A stretch of 64,000 nt of DNA. Origin: Pseudomonas sp. ok272 (GTDB lineage Bacteria; Pseudomonadota; Gammaproteobacteria; Pseudomonadales; Pseudomonadaceae). The notes below the pieces were generated by a model, which was not told the DNA's origin, ran no database searches, and saw only the letters and a list, made by a program, of their open reading frames with translations. Where the stretch lies: contig NZ_FOCB01000005.1 in the NCBI RefSeq assembly GCF_900109995.1, forward strand, positions 234,956 through 298,955. The letters run 5' to 3'. The translations under genes were made by a program, and so were the position numbers. Position 1 is the stretch's first letter. Each line of letters starts with the position of its first letter. Of this stretch, positions 8,275 through 18,276 are shown piece by piece.

Positions 8275-9129
8275 TTAGTCCCCCGTGGCAATCGCCCGCG
8301 TGGGATCAGTGATCCACTCACTCCAGGAGCCGGCATACAACGTCCCCAACGGATAACCCGCCAGGCACAGGGCAAACAAATTGTGGCAGGCCGTCACCCC
8401 CGAACCGCAGTAGGCCACCAACTCGGTGGGCGAACGACCGGCCAGCTTCTCGGCAAACCGCTGCTTGAGCTGCTCCGCCGGCAGGAAGCGTCCATCCGCG
8501 CCCAGGTTGTCGGTGAAGGCCGCACACTGCGCCCCCGGAATATGCCCGGCCACCGGGTCGATCGGCTCGACCTCACCGCGAAAACGCGGCAGCCCACGGG
8601 CGTCGAGCAACGTAAGGGTCGGCAGGGCGAGGCGCTTTTGCAGGTGCTCGGCATCGAGCAGCAAGGCATGGTCCGGCGTACCGTTGAAGGTGCCACGGGA
8701 AAGGGACGACGCATCCAGGCTCAGCGGCAACCCCGCCGCGTGCCAGGCCTTGAGCCCGCCATCGAGGATGAACACACCGTCGCGCTTGCCCAGCCAGGCC
8801 AGCAACCACCACGCCCGTGCGGCAAAGGCGCCGGGGCCGTCGTCATACAGCACGATGTCGCTGTCCGGGTGGATGCCCCAGGCCTGCAAGCGCTCGTTCA
8901 ACGCCGGCGGTGTCGGCAGCGGATGGCGGCCCGTCACGCCCTTGACCACGGGACCACTGAGGTCGCGTTCCAGGTCGGCGAACGCAGCCCCGGCAATGTG
9001 CCCTTCGGCATAGCTGCGCTGGCCGTAGTCCGGGTCTTCCAGGGCAAAACGACAATCCAGGATCACCAGACCGGGCTGGTCCTTCTTGCGGTCCAGGTCG
9101 GTAGGGCTGATCAGTTGGGCAATGGGCAT
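8275..9129 (-). CDS. sseA: 3-mercaptopyruvate/thiosulfate sulfurtransferase (two rhodanese domains)
   Basis: 284-aa cytoplasmic sulfurtransferase that moves sulfane sulfur to cyanide or thiol acceptors. Two rhodanese domains are visible: the inactive N-terminal one (ILDCRFALEDPDYG, then the YAEGHIAGA block) and the C-terminal one with active-site loop CGSGVTA. The CGSGVTA loop points to mercaptopyruvate rather than thiosulfate as substrate, but this is not decisive. The ATG at 9129 is followed by MPIAQLISPTDL. Confidence 0.88.
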   Translation of the reverse strand: MPIAQLISPTDLDRKKDQPGLVILDCRFALEDPDYGQRSYAEGHIAGAAFADLERDLSGPVVKGVTGRHPLPTPPALNERLQAWGIHPDSDIVLYDDGPGAFAARAWWLLAWLGKRDGVFILDGGLKAWHAAGLPLSLDASSLSRGTFNGTPDHALLLDAEHLQKRLALPTLTLLDARGLPRFRGEVEPIDPVAGHIPGAQCAAFTDNLGADGRFLPAEQLKQRFAEKLAGRSPTELVAYCGSGVTACHNLFALCLAGYPLGTLYAGSWSEWITDPTRAIATGD

Positions 9130-9162
9130 GGCGGGCTCCGGCGATTCTAGTCTGGGTCGATC

Positions 9163-9834
9163 CTACTGCACTTCTTCCAGTGCCTGGGTCAACGGCACGT
9201 AAAACTCCTGGTACAAGGCATCGACGGCCTCGCGGGCCTGCTCGGTGACGTAGCCACCTTCCAGCACCAGCACCTGGTACACGCCGCGCTTGATCGCTTG
9301 TTCGCTGAGGTGGCTGGAGTTTTCCCGCGTGGTGCACAGAAAGCGCACCCAGGACGTGAGGATGATCCAGGCGTTGAGGGTCAGGGACTCGATCTGCACC
9401 TTGTCCATGCGCAAGATCCCGGCATCGACGAAACCTTCATAGATCGCCGAACCCTGGATCAGGCAGCGCTGGGAAAAACGCCGGTAGCGGGCGGCCAGTT
9501 CCGGATCGTTATCGAGCAGGTGCTCAAGGTCACGATGCAAGAAGCGGTAGCCCCACATGGCGGTCAGCAGCTCCTGCAAGTAGAAGCGCTTGTCTTCGAC
9601 CGTGGCCGCGCGCCCCTGGGGCGGGCGCAGGAAGCTCTCGACCAGGGTCTCGTACTCACTGAACAACACCGCGATGATCGCCTGCTTGTTGGGGAAGTGG
9701 TAGTACAGGTTGCCCGGAGAAATCTCCATGTGCGCGGCGATATGGTTGGTACTGATACTGCGTTCGCCCTGCTGGTTGAACAGCTCGAGGCTGTTCTGCA
9801 CGATGCGCTCGCTGGTTTTTATTCGTGGGGCCAT
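9163..9834 (-). CDS. TetR family transcriptional regulator
   Basis: 223-aa repressor-type protein. The N-terminal helix-turn-helix reads ISTNHIAAHMEISPGNLYYHFPNKQ, followed by a large ligand-binding helical domain. It is divergent from the aldehyde dehydrogenase gene. A perfect inverted repeat in the shared intergenic region (9926-9949) is the obvious operator, so it probably controls both itself and the downstream genes. The inducer is unknown; aldehydes or fatty acyl compounds are possible. Confidence 0.9.
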   Translation of the reverse strand: MAPRIKTSERIVQNSLELFNQQGERSISTNHIAAHMEISPGNLYYHFPNKQAIIAVLFSEYETLVESFLRPPQGRAATVEDKRFYLQELLTAMWGYRFLHRDLEHLLDNDPELAARYRRFSQRCLIQGSAIYEGFVDAGILRMDKVQIESLTLNAWIILTSWVRFLCTTRENSSHLSEQAIKRGVYQVLVLEGGYVTEQAREAVDALYQEFYVPLTQALEEVQ

Positions 9835-9920
9835 GGCTTGAGCTTTAATTCTTCTGTGCGTTATCGGGCATCTTACGGCCTATCCGCCAACGGATAAATA
9901 AACCCGGGATCGGATGCCTG

Positions 9921-9949
9921 TTGACTTTTTAGAGCATAGACTCTAAAAA
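9921..9949 (+). promoter_or_regulatory. Promoter with TetR-type operator palindrome
   Basis: TTGACT at 9921-9926 is a good -35 box. Right behind it is the perfect inverted repeat TTTTTAGAG-N6-CTCTAAAAA (9926-9934 and 9941-9949), whose right arm covers the expected -10 position. A repressor bound there would block the promoter of the aldehyde dehydrogenase gene starting at 9980. Confidence 0.65.
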
Positions 9950-9979
9950 CTTCTTCATTCTAAAAAAACTGGAGCTACC

Positions 9980-11410
9980 ATGACTGCCGACATTGCCTAC
10001 TTGCAGAACGCTCAGCAGCCATTGAGCGAGCTCCAGGACCTGTTCGCGATCCAGCGCCAGGCGTATGCCGCCAACCCGATGCCACCGCTGGCCCAGCGCC
10101 AACAATGGCTCAAGGCCCTGCGCGAGATGCTACGCGACGAACGCCAGGGCCTGGTCGAGGCCATCAGCCAGGACTTCAGCAACCGCAGCGCCGATGAAAC
10201 CCTGCTCGCCGAGCTGATGCCCAGCCTGCACGGCATCCACTACGCCAGCAAACACCTCAAGGGCTGGATGAAAGCCTCCCCGCGCAAGGTCGGCGCCGCG
10301 TTCCAGCCGGCCAAGGCCAAGGTGGTGTATCAACCGCTGGGCGTGGTCGGGATCATCGTTCCGTGGAACTACCCACTGTACCTGGCCATCGGTCCGCTGG
10401 TCGGTGCCTTGTCGGCCGGCAACCGGGTGATGCTCAAGCTCAGCGAATCCACGCCCGCCACCGGGCAGTTGCTCAAGACCCTGTTGGCCAAGGTGTTTCC
10501 CCAGGACCTGGTGAGCGTGGTACTGGGCGAGGCCGACGTGGGCATCGCCTTTTCCCGCCTGCCGTTCGATCACCTGCTGTTCACCGGCGCCACCAGCGTT
10601 GGCAAACACGTGATGCGGGCAGCGGCCGAACACCTGACGCCGGTGACCCTGGAGCTGGGCGGCAAGTCCCCGGCCATCGTCTCCCTCGACGTGCCGCTCA
10701 AGGACGCCGCCGAACGTATCGCCTTCGGCAAGACCCTCAATGCCGGGCAGACCTGCGTCGCCCCGGATTACGTGCTGGTGCCGGAGGAGCGCGTCGGCGC
10801 CTTCGTCGAGGCCTATCGCCAGGCCGTTCGCGGGTTTTATCCGACCCTGGCAGACAACCCGGACTACACCGCCATCATCAATGGCCGCCAACTGGCGCGG
10901 CTGCGCAGCTACCTCAGCGACGCCACCAGCAAGGGCGCGTTGCTGGTGCCGATGTTCGAGCAGGACCAGGACCGGCGCATGAGCCACAGCCTGCTGCTCA
11001 ATGTCAGCGATGACATGACCGTGATGCAGGACGAAATCTTCGGTCCGATCTTGCCGATCGTGCCCTACAAGACCCTGGATGAAGCCTTCGCCTACATCAA
11101 CCAGCGGCCCCGTCCGCTGGCGCTGTACTACTTCGGCTACAACAAGGCCGAGCAAAATCGCGTGCTGCATCAGACCCACTCCGGCGGCGTGTGCCTGAAC
11201 GACACCTTGCTGCACGTGGCCCAGGATGACCTGCCGTTCGGCGGCATTGGCGCCTCGGGCATGGGCCATTACCACGGCCACGAAGGGTTCCTGACCTTCA
11301 GCAAGGCCAAGGGCGTGCTGATCAAGCAACGCTTCAATGCCGCGAAACTGATCTACCCGCCTTACGGCAAGTCAATCCAAAGGCTGATCCAGAAGCTGTT
11401 CATCCGCTGA
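9980..11410 (+). CDS. calB: Coniferyl aldehyde dehydrogenase-type ALDH
   Basis: 476-aa NAD(P)-dependent aldehyde dehydrogenase. The catalytic Glu motif ELGGKSP and the nucleophile in GQTCVAPDYV are intact, as are PWNYP and FTGATSVG of the cofactor site. The short ALDH3-like architecture, with a C-terminal basic/hydrophobic tail (GKSIQRLIQKLFIR), matches enzymes named coniferyl aldehyde dehydrogenase in pseudomonads; related enzymes also oxidise fatty aldehydes. GGAG precedes the ATG. Downstream genes for a Tat lipoprotein and GMC oxidoreductase suggest an alcohol-to-aldehyde-to-acid route. Confidence 0.85.
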   Translation: MTADIAYLQNAQQPLSELQDLFAIQRQAYAANPMPPLAQRQQWLKALREMLRDERQGLVEAISQDFSNRSADETLLAELMPSLHGIHYASKHLKGWMKASPRKVGAAFQPAKAKVVYQPLGVVGIIVPWNYPLYLAIGPLVGALSAGNRVMLKLSESTPATGQLLKTLLAKVFPQDLVSVVLGEADVGIAFSRLPFDHLLFTGATSVGKHVMRAAAEHLTPVTLELGGKSPAIVSLDVPLKDAAERIAFGKTLNAGQTCVAPDYVLVPEERVGAFVEAYRQAVRGFYPTLADNPDYTAIINGRQLARLRSYLSDATSKGALLVPMFEQDQDRRMSHSLLLNVSDDMTVMQDEIFGPILPIVPYKTLDEAFAYINQRPRPLALYYFGYNKAEQNRVLHQTHSGGVCLNDTLLHVAQDDLPFGGIGASGMGHYHGHEGFLTFSKAKGVLIKQRFNAAKLIYPPYGKSIQRLIQKLFIR

Positions 11411-11435
11411 TCCAAAGAACCGGGTAATAACAATA

Positions 11436-11981
11436 ATGAGCCCCAGCTTTCCCGATACTCCCGCGCTGTCACGTCGTGGCCTGCTCAAGTTCAGTCTGGG
11501 CGCTAGCGCGTTCCTCGCCACCGCCGGCCTGGGCGCCAGCCTCAGTGGCTGCTCGGCCGCAAGTCCGGCCAGCGGCTTTGCGGTGCTGCGCAGCAGCGAT
11601 TTGCCGTGCCTGCGCGCGCTGATCCCGGTGATGCTCGACGGCGCCGTCGCCATTGAGAAAACCCCGACAGCCCTCGAAGACGCCCTCAAGTCGCTGGACT
11701 ACAGCCTCAATCACCTGTCGCCGGAAATGCTCAAGCTGACCCAGCAACTGTTCGACGTGCTGGCGATGGCCGTCACCCGCGGTCCACTGACCGGTATCTG
11801 GGGCCGTTGGGAAAACGCCAGCGGCGACGACATCCGCCACTTCCTGCACCGCTGGGAGAACAGCTCGCTGAGCCTGCTGCGCATGGGCCACAGCTCGCTC
11901 CTGCAGTTGGTGATGATGGCCTGGTACACCCGCGCCGAGTCATGGGCGCATTGCGGCTATCCCGGGCCGCCGACGGTTTGA
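11436..11981 (+). CDS. Tat-exported lipoprotein, probable partner of the GMC oxidoreductase
   Basis: 181-aa protein with a twin-arginine motif (SRRGLLKF), a hydrophobic stretch and a lipobox-like LSGC, so it is predicted to be exported folded and lipidated. No enzymatic motif is recognisable in the mature part. It sits 25 bases after the aldehyde dehydrogenase and before the GMC oxidoreductase. In many pseudomonads such small Tat proteins accompany GMC dehydrogenases, like the small subunit of gluconate-type dehydrogenases. That role is inferred from position. Confidence 0.75.
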   Translation: MSPSFPDTPALSRRGLLKFSLGASAFLATAGLGASLSGCSAASPASGFAVLRSSDLPCLRALIPVMLDGAVAIEKTPTALEDALKSLDYSLNHLSPEMLKLTQQLFDVLAMAVTRGPLTGIWGRWENASGDDIRHFLHRWENSSLSLLRMGHSSLLQLVMMAWYTRAESWAHCGYPGPPTV

Positions 11982-11998
11982 GGCCAACGTGCGGCCTT

Positions 11999-12085
11999 GT
12001 GGGAGCGAGCTTGCTCGCGATAGCGGCCTGACAGCCACTACAAGGGTGCCGGTCACACTGCTTTCGCGAGCAGGCTCGCTCCCAC
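11999..12085. repeat. REPIN between Tat lipoprotein and GMC oxidoreductase genes
   Basis: Two facing REP arms, GTGGGAGCGAGCTTGCTCGCGA (split here as GTGGGAGCGAGC plus TTGCTCGCGA) and its inverted counterpart of the CAGGCTCGC class, enclose a spacer of about 40 bases. It lies inside an apparent operon, so it may act as an mRNA-stabilising hairpin. Confidence 0.85.
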
Positions 12086-12144
12086 ATTGGAATGCATAGC
12101 CAGCCGCGTCACCACAACACGAATAATCAAGAGAGTGCCTGAAG

Positions 12145-13740
12145 ATGCCCGTACCCGATCCGTTTCGCGAAGGCATGGCCCGCGGCTGGAAAACCCACGA
12201 CGGCTCGCAACTGACCAGCGACCTGACCCTGGAAGCCGACATCGCCATCATCGGCAGCGGTGCGGGCGGCGGTACCACGGCTGAAATTCTCAGCGCCGCT
12301 GGCTACAAAGTGCTGCTGATCGAAGAAGGTCCGCTCAAGACCAGCAGCGACTTCAAGATGCTCGAAGACCAGGCCTACGCCAACCTCTATCAGGAAGGCA
12401 TCGGCCGCATGAGCAAGGACGGCGCCATCACCATCCTGCAAGGCCGGGCGGTTGGCGGCACGACGCTGATCAACTGGACCTCCAGCTTTCGCACCCCCGA
12501 GCCGACCCTCGAACACTGGGCCAAGGAACATGACGTCAAGGGCCACAGCCCGGCCGACATGGCGCCCTGGTTCGACCTGATGGAGCAACGCCTCGGTGTC
12601 GCGCCGTGGCGAGTGCCGCCCAACGCCAACAACGACGTGATCAGAAAAGGCTGTGAGCAACTGGGCTATAGCTGGCACGTGATCCCGCGCAACGTGCGCG
12701 GCTGCTGGAACCTGGGTTACTGCGGCATGGGCTGCCCGACCAACGCCAAGCAATCGATGATGGTCACCACCATCCCCGCCACCCTGGAACAGGGCGGCGA
12801 GTTGTTGTACCTGGCCCGCGCCGAACAGTTGCTGATCAAGGACGACCAGGTCACCGGCCTGACCTGCGTGGCCATGGACGAACGCTGCGTGGCGCCCACC
12901 GGGCGGCGCATCACGGTCAAGGCGCGGCATTACGTGCTGGCCGGCGGTGGCATCAACAGCCCGGCGCTGCTGCTGCGCTCCAAGGCCCCGGATCCCCATG
13001 AGCGCGTGGGCAAGCGCACGTTCCTGCACCCGGTGAACATGTCGGCCGCCCTGTTCGACGAGGTGGTCAATCCGTTCTATGGCGCACCGCAGTCCATCTA
13101 CTCCGATCACTTCCAGTGGCTCGACGGCACCAGCGGCCAGATGTCGTTCAAGCTCGAAGTGCCGCCGCTGCACCCGGCGCTGGCCGCCACCCTGCTCGGC
13201 GGCTTTGGTACCGAAAGCGCCCAGCACCTGCAGCAGTTGCCGCACACCCATGCCATGCTCGCGCTGATGCGCGACGGTTTTCACCCGGACAGCCCCGGCG
13301 GCAGCGTCGAGTTGCGTGGCGATGGCACCCCGGTGCTCGACTATCACGTCTCGCCCTATGCCTGGGATGGCCTGCGCCGGGCGTTTCACACCATGGCCGA
13401 GATCCAGTTCGCCGGTGGCGCCAAGGCCGTGATGCCGATGCACGCCGACGCTCGCTATGTGAAGACCCTGGCCGAGGCCCGCACGCTCATCGACGGGCTG
13501 AGCCTTGAGCTGTACCGCACACGCCTGGGCAGCGCCCACGTGATGGGCGGGTGCGTCATGGGCGAGGACCCGAAAAACGCGGTCACCGACAGCCTTGGCC
13601 GGCATCATCAACTGCGGAACCTGTCGATCCATGATGGCTCGTTGTTCCCCACCAGCATTGGCGCCAACCCGCAACTGTCGGTCTACGGGCTCACGGCGCA
13701 ACTGGCCACAGCGCTGGCGACGCGTTTAAAAAACCCATGA
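12145..13740 (+). CDS. GMC family oxidoreductase (FAD-dependent alcohol dehydrogenase type)
   Basis: 531-aa flavoprotein. The Rossmann motif IAIIGSGAGGGTTAEILSAAGY lies near residue 32; the C-terminal GMC block with GANPQLSVYGLTAQLA and a CxxG-type segment (HVMGGCVMGEDP) is present. Cys-rich stretch GCWNLGYCGMGCPTNAK resembles the FAD/disulfide region of periplasmic alcohol and sugar dehydrogenases. No signal peptide of its own; together with the upstream Tat lipoprotein it may be co-exported. Likely oxidises an alcohol whose aldehyde is handled by the upstream dehydrogenase. Confidence 0.87.
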   Translation: MPVPDPFREGMARGWKTHDGSQLTSDLTLEADIAIIGSGAGGGTTAEILSAAGYKVLLIEEGPLKTSSDFKMLEDQAYANLYQEGIGRMSKDGAITILQGRAVGGTTLINWTSSFRTPEPTLEHWAKEHDVKGHSPADMAPWFDLMEQRLGVAPWRVPPNANNDVIRKGCEQLGYSWHVIPRNVRGCWNLGYCGMGCPTNAKQSMMVTTIPATLEQGGELLYLARAEQLLIKDDQVTGLTCVAMDERCVAPTGRRITVKARHYVLAGGGINSPALLLRSKAPDPHERVGKRTFLHPVNMSAALFDEVVNPFYGAPQSIYSDHFQWLDGTSGQMSFKLEVPPLHPALAATLLGGFGTESAQHLQQLPHTHAMLALMRDGFHPDSPGGSVELRGDGTPVLDYHVSPYAWDGLRRAFHTMAEIQFAGGAKAVMPMHADARYVKTLAEARTLIDGLSLELYRTRLGSAHVMGGCVMGEDPKNAVTDSLGRHHQLRNLSIHDGSLFPTSIGANPQLSVYGLTAQLATALATRLKNP

Positions 13741-13768
13741 AAAAAAAGACTATTCGCACCCGCGATAG

Positions 13769-14335
<567 letters not shown>

Positions 14336-14344
14336 GGCCTGCCA

Positions 14345-14366
14345 GGGCTGCAATCACTTGCAGCCC
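14345..14366 (+). terminator. Hairpin after coaD
   Basis: Perfect 9-bp stem GGGCTGCAA / TTGCAGCCC with a TCAC loop, 10 bases after the coaD stop. No T-run follows, so it may be an mRNA 3' end stabiliser rather than an intrinsic terminator. Confidence 0.4.
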
Positions 14367-14433
14367 ATCGCGCCCGGCGTGCACTGCGCGCCTCAATGCG
14401 GCACAATTGCGCGCATTAGTTTTCAGATGCTAG

Positions 14434-14712
<279 letters not shown>

Positions 14713-14715
14713 AAG

Positions 14716-14790
14716 GCCCTCATCGCGAGCAGGCTCGCTCCCACAGTTGATCGAGAACCCTGTGGGAGCGAGCCTGCTCGCGATGAGGCC
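14716..14790. repeat. REPIN between convergent ferredoxin and mutM genes
   Basis: Inverted arms GGCCCTCATCGCGAGCAGGC and its complement (up to CGCGATGAGG) with a short spacer. The symmetry extends past the REP core into CCTCAT/ATGAGG. It lies between convergent genes and could terminate or protect both transcripts. Confidence 0.85.
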
Positions 14791-14807
14791 ATCAACCCAC
14801 TCACCGA

Positions 14808-15620
14808 CTAGCGCTGACACCGTGGGCAAAACACACTCGCCCGCTGCCCCAGCTTCACCTCGCGAAGCTCGGTGCCACACACCTTGCAGCCCTCCCCGCC
14901 GCGGCCGTAGACGAACAGCTCCTGCTGGAAGTAGCCCGGCTGGCCGTCGCCGCCGATGAAATCACGCAGCGTGGTGCCGCCGCGTTCAATGGCCGCGGCC
15001 AGGATGCGTTTGATTTCGATGGCCAGCCGCAGGTAGCGCGCCCGGGAAATGCCCTTGGCTTCGCGACGCGGGTCGATCCCGGCGGCGAACAGTGCTTCGG
15101 TTGCGTAGATATTGCCCACGCCCACCACCACCGCGTTGTCCATGATGAACGGCTTGACCGCCATCGAGCGTCCACGGGACCGCTGGAACAAGCGCTCGCC
15201 ATCGAACAGCTCGGTCAACGGCTCCGGCCCCAGGCGTGCCAGCAGTTCATGATTGAGCGGATCCAGGCTCCAGAGCATCGCACCAAACCGGCGTGGGTCG
15301 GTGTAGCGCAGGGCCAGGCCGGACTCCAGTTCGATGTCCACATGCTCATGCTTGGCCACCGGCAAGCCGACCTCCACCAACCGCAGGTTCCCCGACATCC
15401 CCAGGTGGCTGATCAAGGTGCCGACCTCGGCGTTGATCAGCAGGTACTTGGCACGCCGCTCCACCCCGACGATGAGCTGCCCGGACAACCGCACGTCAAG
15501 GTCCTCGGGGATCGGCCAGCGCAGGCGCCGCTCGCGCACGATGACGCGGCTGACACGCTGGCCTACCAGGTGCGGGGCGATACCGCGGCGCGTCGTTTCG
15601 ACTTCGGGTAATTCAGGCAT
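14808..15620 (-). CDS. mutM: Formamidopyrimidine-DNA glycosylase (Fpg/MutM)
   Basis: 270-aa base-excision repair enzyme removing 8-oxoguanine and formamidopyrimidines. The start at 15620 is chosen because the mature catalytic N-terminus must be PELPEVE (Pro2 nucleophile); longer upstream reading is non-coding. [15 protein letters not shown] carries the H2TH region, and the C-terminal zinc finger is complete: CKVCGTEL and CPRCQR. It faces the ferredoxin gene across a REPIN and is followed upstream by the HDOD gene on the same strand. Confidence 0.96.
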   Translation of the reverse strand: MPELPEVETTRRGIAPHLVGQRVSRVIVRERRLRWPIPEDLDVRLSGQLIVGVERRAKYLLINAEVGTLISHLGMSGNLRLVEVGLPVAKHEHVDIELESGLALRYTDPRRFGAMLWSLDPLNHELLARLGPEPLTELFDGERLFQRSRGRSMAVKPFIMDNAVVVGVGNIYATEALFAAGIDPRREAKGISRARYLRLAIEIKRILAAAIERGGTTLRDFIGGDGQPGYFQQELFVYGRGGEGCKVCGTELREVKLGQRASVFCPRCQR

Positions 15621-15651
15621 GGTGCACTCGGCTCCGGGAACGCAGCGGCAC

Positions 15652-16521
15652 TCAGTGGTGAGCGCCGAGCTCGCGAATCGTCTGTTTGAGGTTCTCGAAG
15701 TCGTAGTCCGAGAGGCCGACATAGTCGAGCACCAGGTGCCCGATGCTATTCCACTCGTGGTCTTCGCCCTGGTTGCCCAAGACCCGATAGGACGCACAAA
15801 TGTGCTCGGCCATCTTCAGGATCGACAACAGGTTCTTCAACTGGCTGTTGTGCGATGACTCGTCGCTGAAAATCGTCAAGGCATTGTGATGATTGGCGAT
15901 GGCGACGCTCACATGTTCCGGCAGGCGCCAGGACTTGGCCGTGTAGTAACCGACCACCGCATGGTTGGTATTGAACGCCTGGTTCTCGGTGTCCACCACC
16001 CGGCACTCAGAGCCGGCCTTGGCGTAGGCCTGCTCCAGCACCGACATGTAGTCGGGGAAGCGCTTGAGCATCAGCGGCACGCCGCAATCATGGAACAAGC
16101 CCAAGGCATAGGCCTCATCCACCGCCTGCGAGCCGATGCGCTTGGCCAGGCTCAGGCTGGTCATCGCCACATCCTGGGCGGTATCCCAGAAACGGTTGAG
16201 GGTGACGATGGTGTCGTCGGTCATTTCGCCCTTGATCGACTGCGCGTTGATCAGGTTGATGATCGAGCGACTGCCCAACAGCCGCACCGCGCGCTGGATC
16301 GACGCGATCTTGTTGCTCAGCCCGAAATACGGCGAGTTGACCAGCTTCAACAGCGCACCCGACAGGCCCGGATCCTGGGCGATCAACTTCGCGATCACAT
16401 CCAGGTCTGGGTCCGGCATGTACTGCTCCATCTGCAAATCCACCATGATTTGCGGTTGAGGCGGAATACTGATGCCTTGCAGGGCCTGCTGGATCTGTTC
16501 GGACGATAGCTCTTGGGACAT
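15652..16521 (-). CDS. HDOD domain protein
   Basis: 289-aa protein consisting mainly of one HDOD domain (about residues 18-215): [25 protein letters not shown], the [10 protein letters not shown] segment, and a degraded HD-like [15 protein letters not shown] proteins are usually non-enzymatic scaffolds in signalling to motility, cyclic di-GMP or cell cycle. No attached GGDEF/EAL or receiver domain is seen. It lies 31 bases upstream of mutM and may be cotranscribed with it. Confidence 0.88.
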   Translation of the reverse strand: MSQELSSEQIQQALQGISIPPQPQIMVDLQMEQYMPDPDLDVIAKLIAQDPGLSGALLKLVNSPYFGLSNKIASIQRAVRLLGSRSIINLINAQSIKGEMTDDTIVTLNRFWDTAQDVAMTSLSLAKRIGSQAVDEAYALGLFHDCGVPLMLKRFPDYMSVLEQAYAKAGSECRVVDTENQAFNTNHAVVGYYTAKSWRLPEHVSVAIANHHNALTIFSDESSHNSQLKNLLSILKMAEHICASYRVLGNQGEDHEWNSIGHLVLDYVGLSDYDFENLKQTIRELGAHH

Positions 16522-16663
16522 AAGGACTCACTCTGGGCGAGCGTGGATTCTAACCGCTTAAAAGCATCATCCGACACCACTGGCTACGTTTCATCCGGCA
16601 CGCCGCATTCCTTGGGGTACAACGCGCTATACTCCCGCTCTTTTTTTCACCTGGAGCGACGTC

Positions 16664-17860
16664 ATGTCCCTGCCAAGCTTGCGCCTCAAAGCCAACGCCG
16701 ACCGTCGCCTGCGCGCCGGTCACCTGTGGGTCTACAGTAACGAAATCGACGTAGCCGCCACCCCACTGCACGGCTTCAAGGCGGGCGACCAGGCCATCCT
16801 GGAAGCCGCCGGCGGCAAGCCGCTGGGCATCGTCGCCATGAGCCCGAACAACCTGATCTGCGCCCGCCTGCTGTCGCGCGACGTCAAGTTGCCGCTGGAC
16901 AAATCGCTGCTGGTGCACCGCATCAACGTCGCCCTGTCACTGCGCGACCGCCTGTTCGACAAGCCGTTCTACCGCCTGGTCTACGGCGATTCCGACCTGC
17001 TGCCGGGCCTGGTGGTCGACCGTTTCGGCGACATCCTGGTGGTGCAGATCGCCTCGGCCACCATGGAAGCCCATAAGGACGACGTGATCGCCGCGTTGAC
17101 CCAAGTGCTCAAGCCAAGCGGCATCCTGTTCAAGAACGACTCCGCAGCCCGCGACGCCGAAGGCCTCAACCGCTACGTCGAGACCGTGTTCGGCCTGGTG
17201 CCGGAATGGGTCGCCCTGGAAGAAAACGGCGTGAAATTCGAAGCGCCGGTGATCCAGGGACAAAAGACCGGCTGGTTCTACGACCACCGCATGAACCGCG
17301 CACGCCTGGCCCCGTACGCCAAAGGCAAGCGCGTACTGGACCTGTACAGCTACATCGGCGGCTGGGGCGTGCAAGCGGCCGCATTCGGTGCCAGTGAAGT
17401 GTTCTGCGTCGATGCGTCGGCCTTTGCCCTCGACGGTGTCGAGCGCAACGCCGCGCTGAACGGCGTCGCCGACAAGATGACCTGCATCGAAGGCGATGTG
17501 TTCGAAGCCCTGAAAGAGCTCAAGGCCAGCGAAGAGCGTTTCGACGTGATCGTGACCGACCCACCGGCCTTCATCAAACGCAAGAAAGACATGAAGAACG
17601 GTGAAGGTGCCTACCGTCGCCTGAACGAACAAGCCATGCGCCTGCTCAACAAGGACGGCATCCTGGTGAGCGCGTCGTGCTCGATGCACCTGCCTGAAGA
17701 TGACCTGCAGAACATCTTGCTCACCAGCGCCCGCCACCTGGACCGCAATATCCAGTTGCTGGAACGTGGCGGTCAAGGCCCGGACCACCCGGTGCACCCG
17801 GCCATCGCCGAAACCCGCTACATCAAGAGCATCACCTGCCGCCTGCTGCCTAACAGCTAA
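16664..17860 (+). CDS. rlmI: Class I rRNA methyltransferase, RlmI type (23S C1962)
   Basis: 398-aa SAM-dependent methyltransferase with an N-terminal PUA domain (SLRLKANADRRLRAGHLWVYSNEI) and a C-terminal Rossmann domain. SAM motif is DLYSYIGGWGVQAAAFGA, followed by VTDPPAFIKRKKDM and the catalytic Cys segment SASCSMHL. It is most likely the 5-methylcytosine-1962 enzyme of 23S rRNA. GGAG precedes the ATG by 8 bases. Confidence 0.9.
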   Translation: MSLPSLRLKANADRRLRAGHLWVYSNEIDVAATPLHGFKAGDQAILEAAGGKPLGIVAMSPNNLICARLLSRDVKLPLDKSLLVHRINVALSLRDRLFDKPFYRLVYGDSDLLPGLVVDRFGDILVVQIASATMEAHKDDVIAALTQVLKPSGILFKNDSAARDAEGLNRYVETVFGLVPEWVALEENGVKFEAPVIQGQKTGWFYDHRMNRARLAPYAKGKRVLDLYSYIGGWGVQAAAFGASEVFCVDASAFALDGVERNAALNGVADKMTCIEGDVFEALKELKASEERFDVIVTDPPAFIKRKKDMKNGEGAYRRLNEQAMRLLNKDGILVSASCSMHLPEDDLQNILLTSARHLDRNIQLLERGGQGPDHPVHPAIAETRYIKSITCRLLPNS

Positions 17861-18197
17861 GGGTGCCGGCTTGGCGCGGGGCCCGACGGCCCTGCGCCAC
17901 GTCTTGACGGCCCCTCGCTCATCACCTGCATGCCACTTTCAACAGACAAAACCTGAATCCTCCTACTCTTGCAGTCCAATCAACTTGCAGGATGTTTCCT
18001 CGTGCCTGTCAGATAGACATTGTACTTATTACATACAACTTAAAAAGCTAGATCCCTCCTACAACCTTACTAGAGAAGTCCTACTCGTTTTCGCCTTGAT
18101 GTAAGTTAAAACCAAACTACGCTGTAAAAAGCCGTCATCCTGTGGCGACACGGACTGCCAAACATACACTTACAGAACCTTACAAGGAGTTACTGCC
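17861..18197 (+). promoter_or_regulatory. Leader region of the peptide/SagB/AurF operon, with candidate promoter
   Basis: A 337-bp gap with clearly lower G+C than its surroundings. A candidate promoter is TTGATG (18096-18101), 16-bp spacer, TACGCT (18118-18123), giving a leader of roughly 70 bases before the peptide ATG at 18198. An inverted repeat TTGTA-N9-TACAA lies at 18020-18038 and could be a regulator site. No other gene is visible in the gap. Promoter boxes are weak matches, so this is tentative. Confidence 0.35.
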
Positions 18198-18269
18198 ATG
18201 AACGCTATTTATCTGGAAGCCAACACGATCGCCAACCTGGCCCTTCTGGTAACACCAAAAGCCCGCTAA
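18198..18269 (+). CDS. 23-aa peptide, candidate precursor peptide
   Basis: Short gene reading MNAIYLEANTIANL, then ALLVT and PKAR, ending in TAA. AAGGAG lies 8 bases before the ATG, a stronger site than that of any gene downstream. It is hydrophobic with one acidic residue and a basic C-terminus (KAR). It contains no Cys or Ser and two Thr, so classical thiazole chemistry is impossible and only Thr-derived rings could form. The following hairpin and the flavin dehydrogenase gene 73 bases downstream are arranged as in RiPP operons, where a heavily translated precursor precedes maturation enzymes. A leader peptide for attenuation is the main alternative. I do not recognise the sequence. Confidence 0.55.
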   Translation: MNAIYLEANTIANLALLVTPKAR

Positions 18270-18276
18270 GCGACCG

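Noticed and set aside
15621..15797. N-terminal extension of MutM
   Set aside because: The enzyme needs Pro2 at its N-terminus, and the extension overlaps the HDOD gene.
17861..18197. Small RNA gene upstream of the peptide operon
   Set aside because: No terminator-like hairpin with T-run or recognisable RNA family features were seen in this gap.
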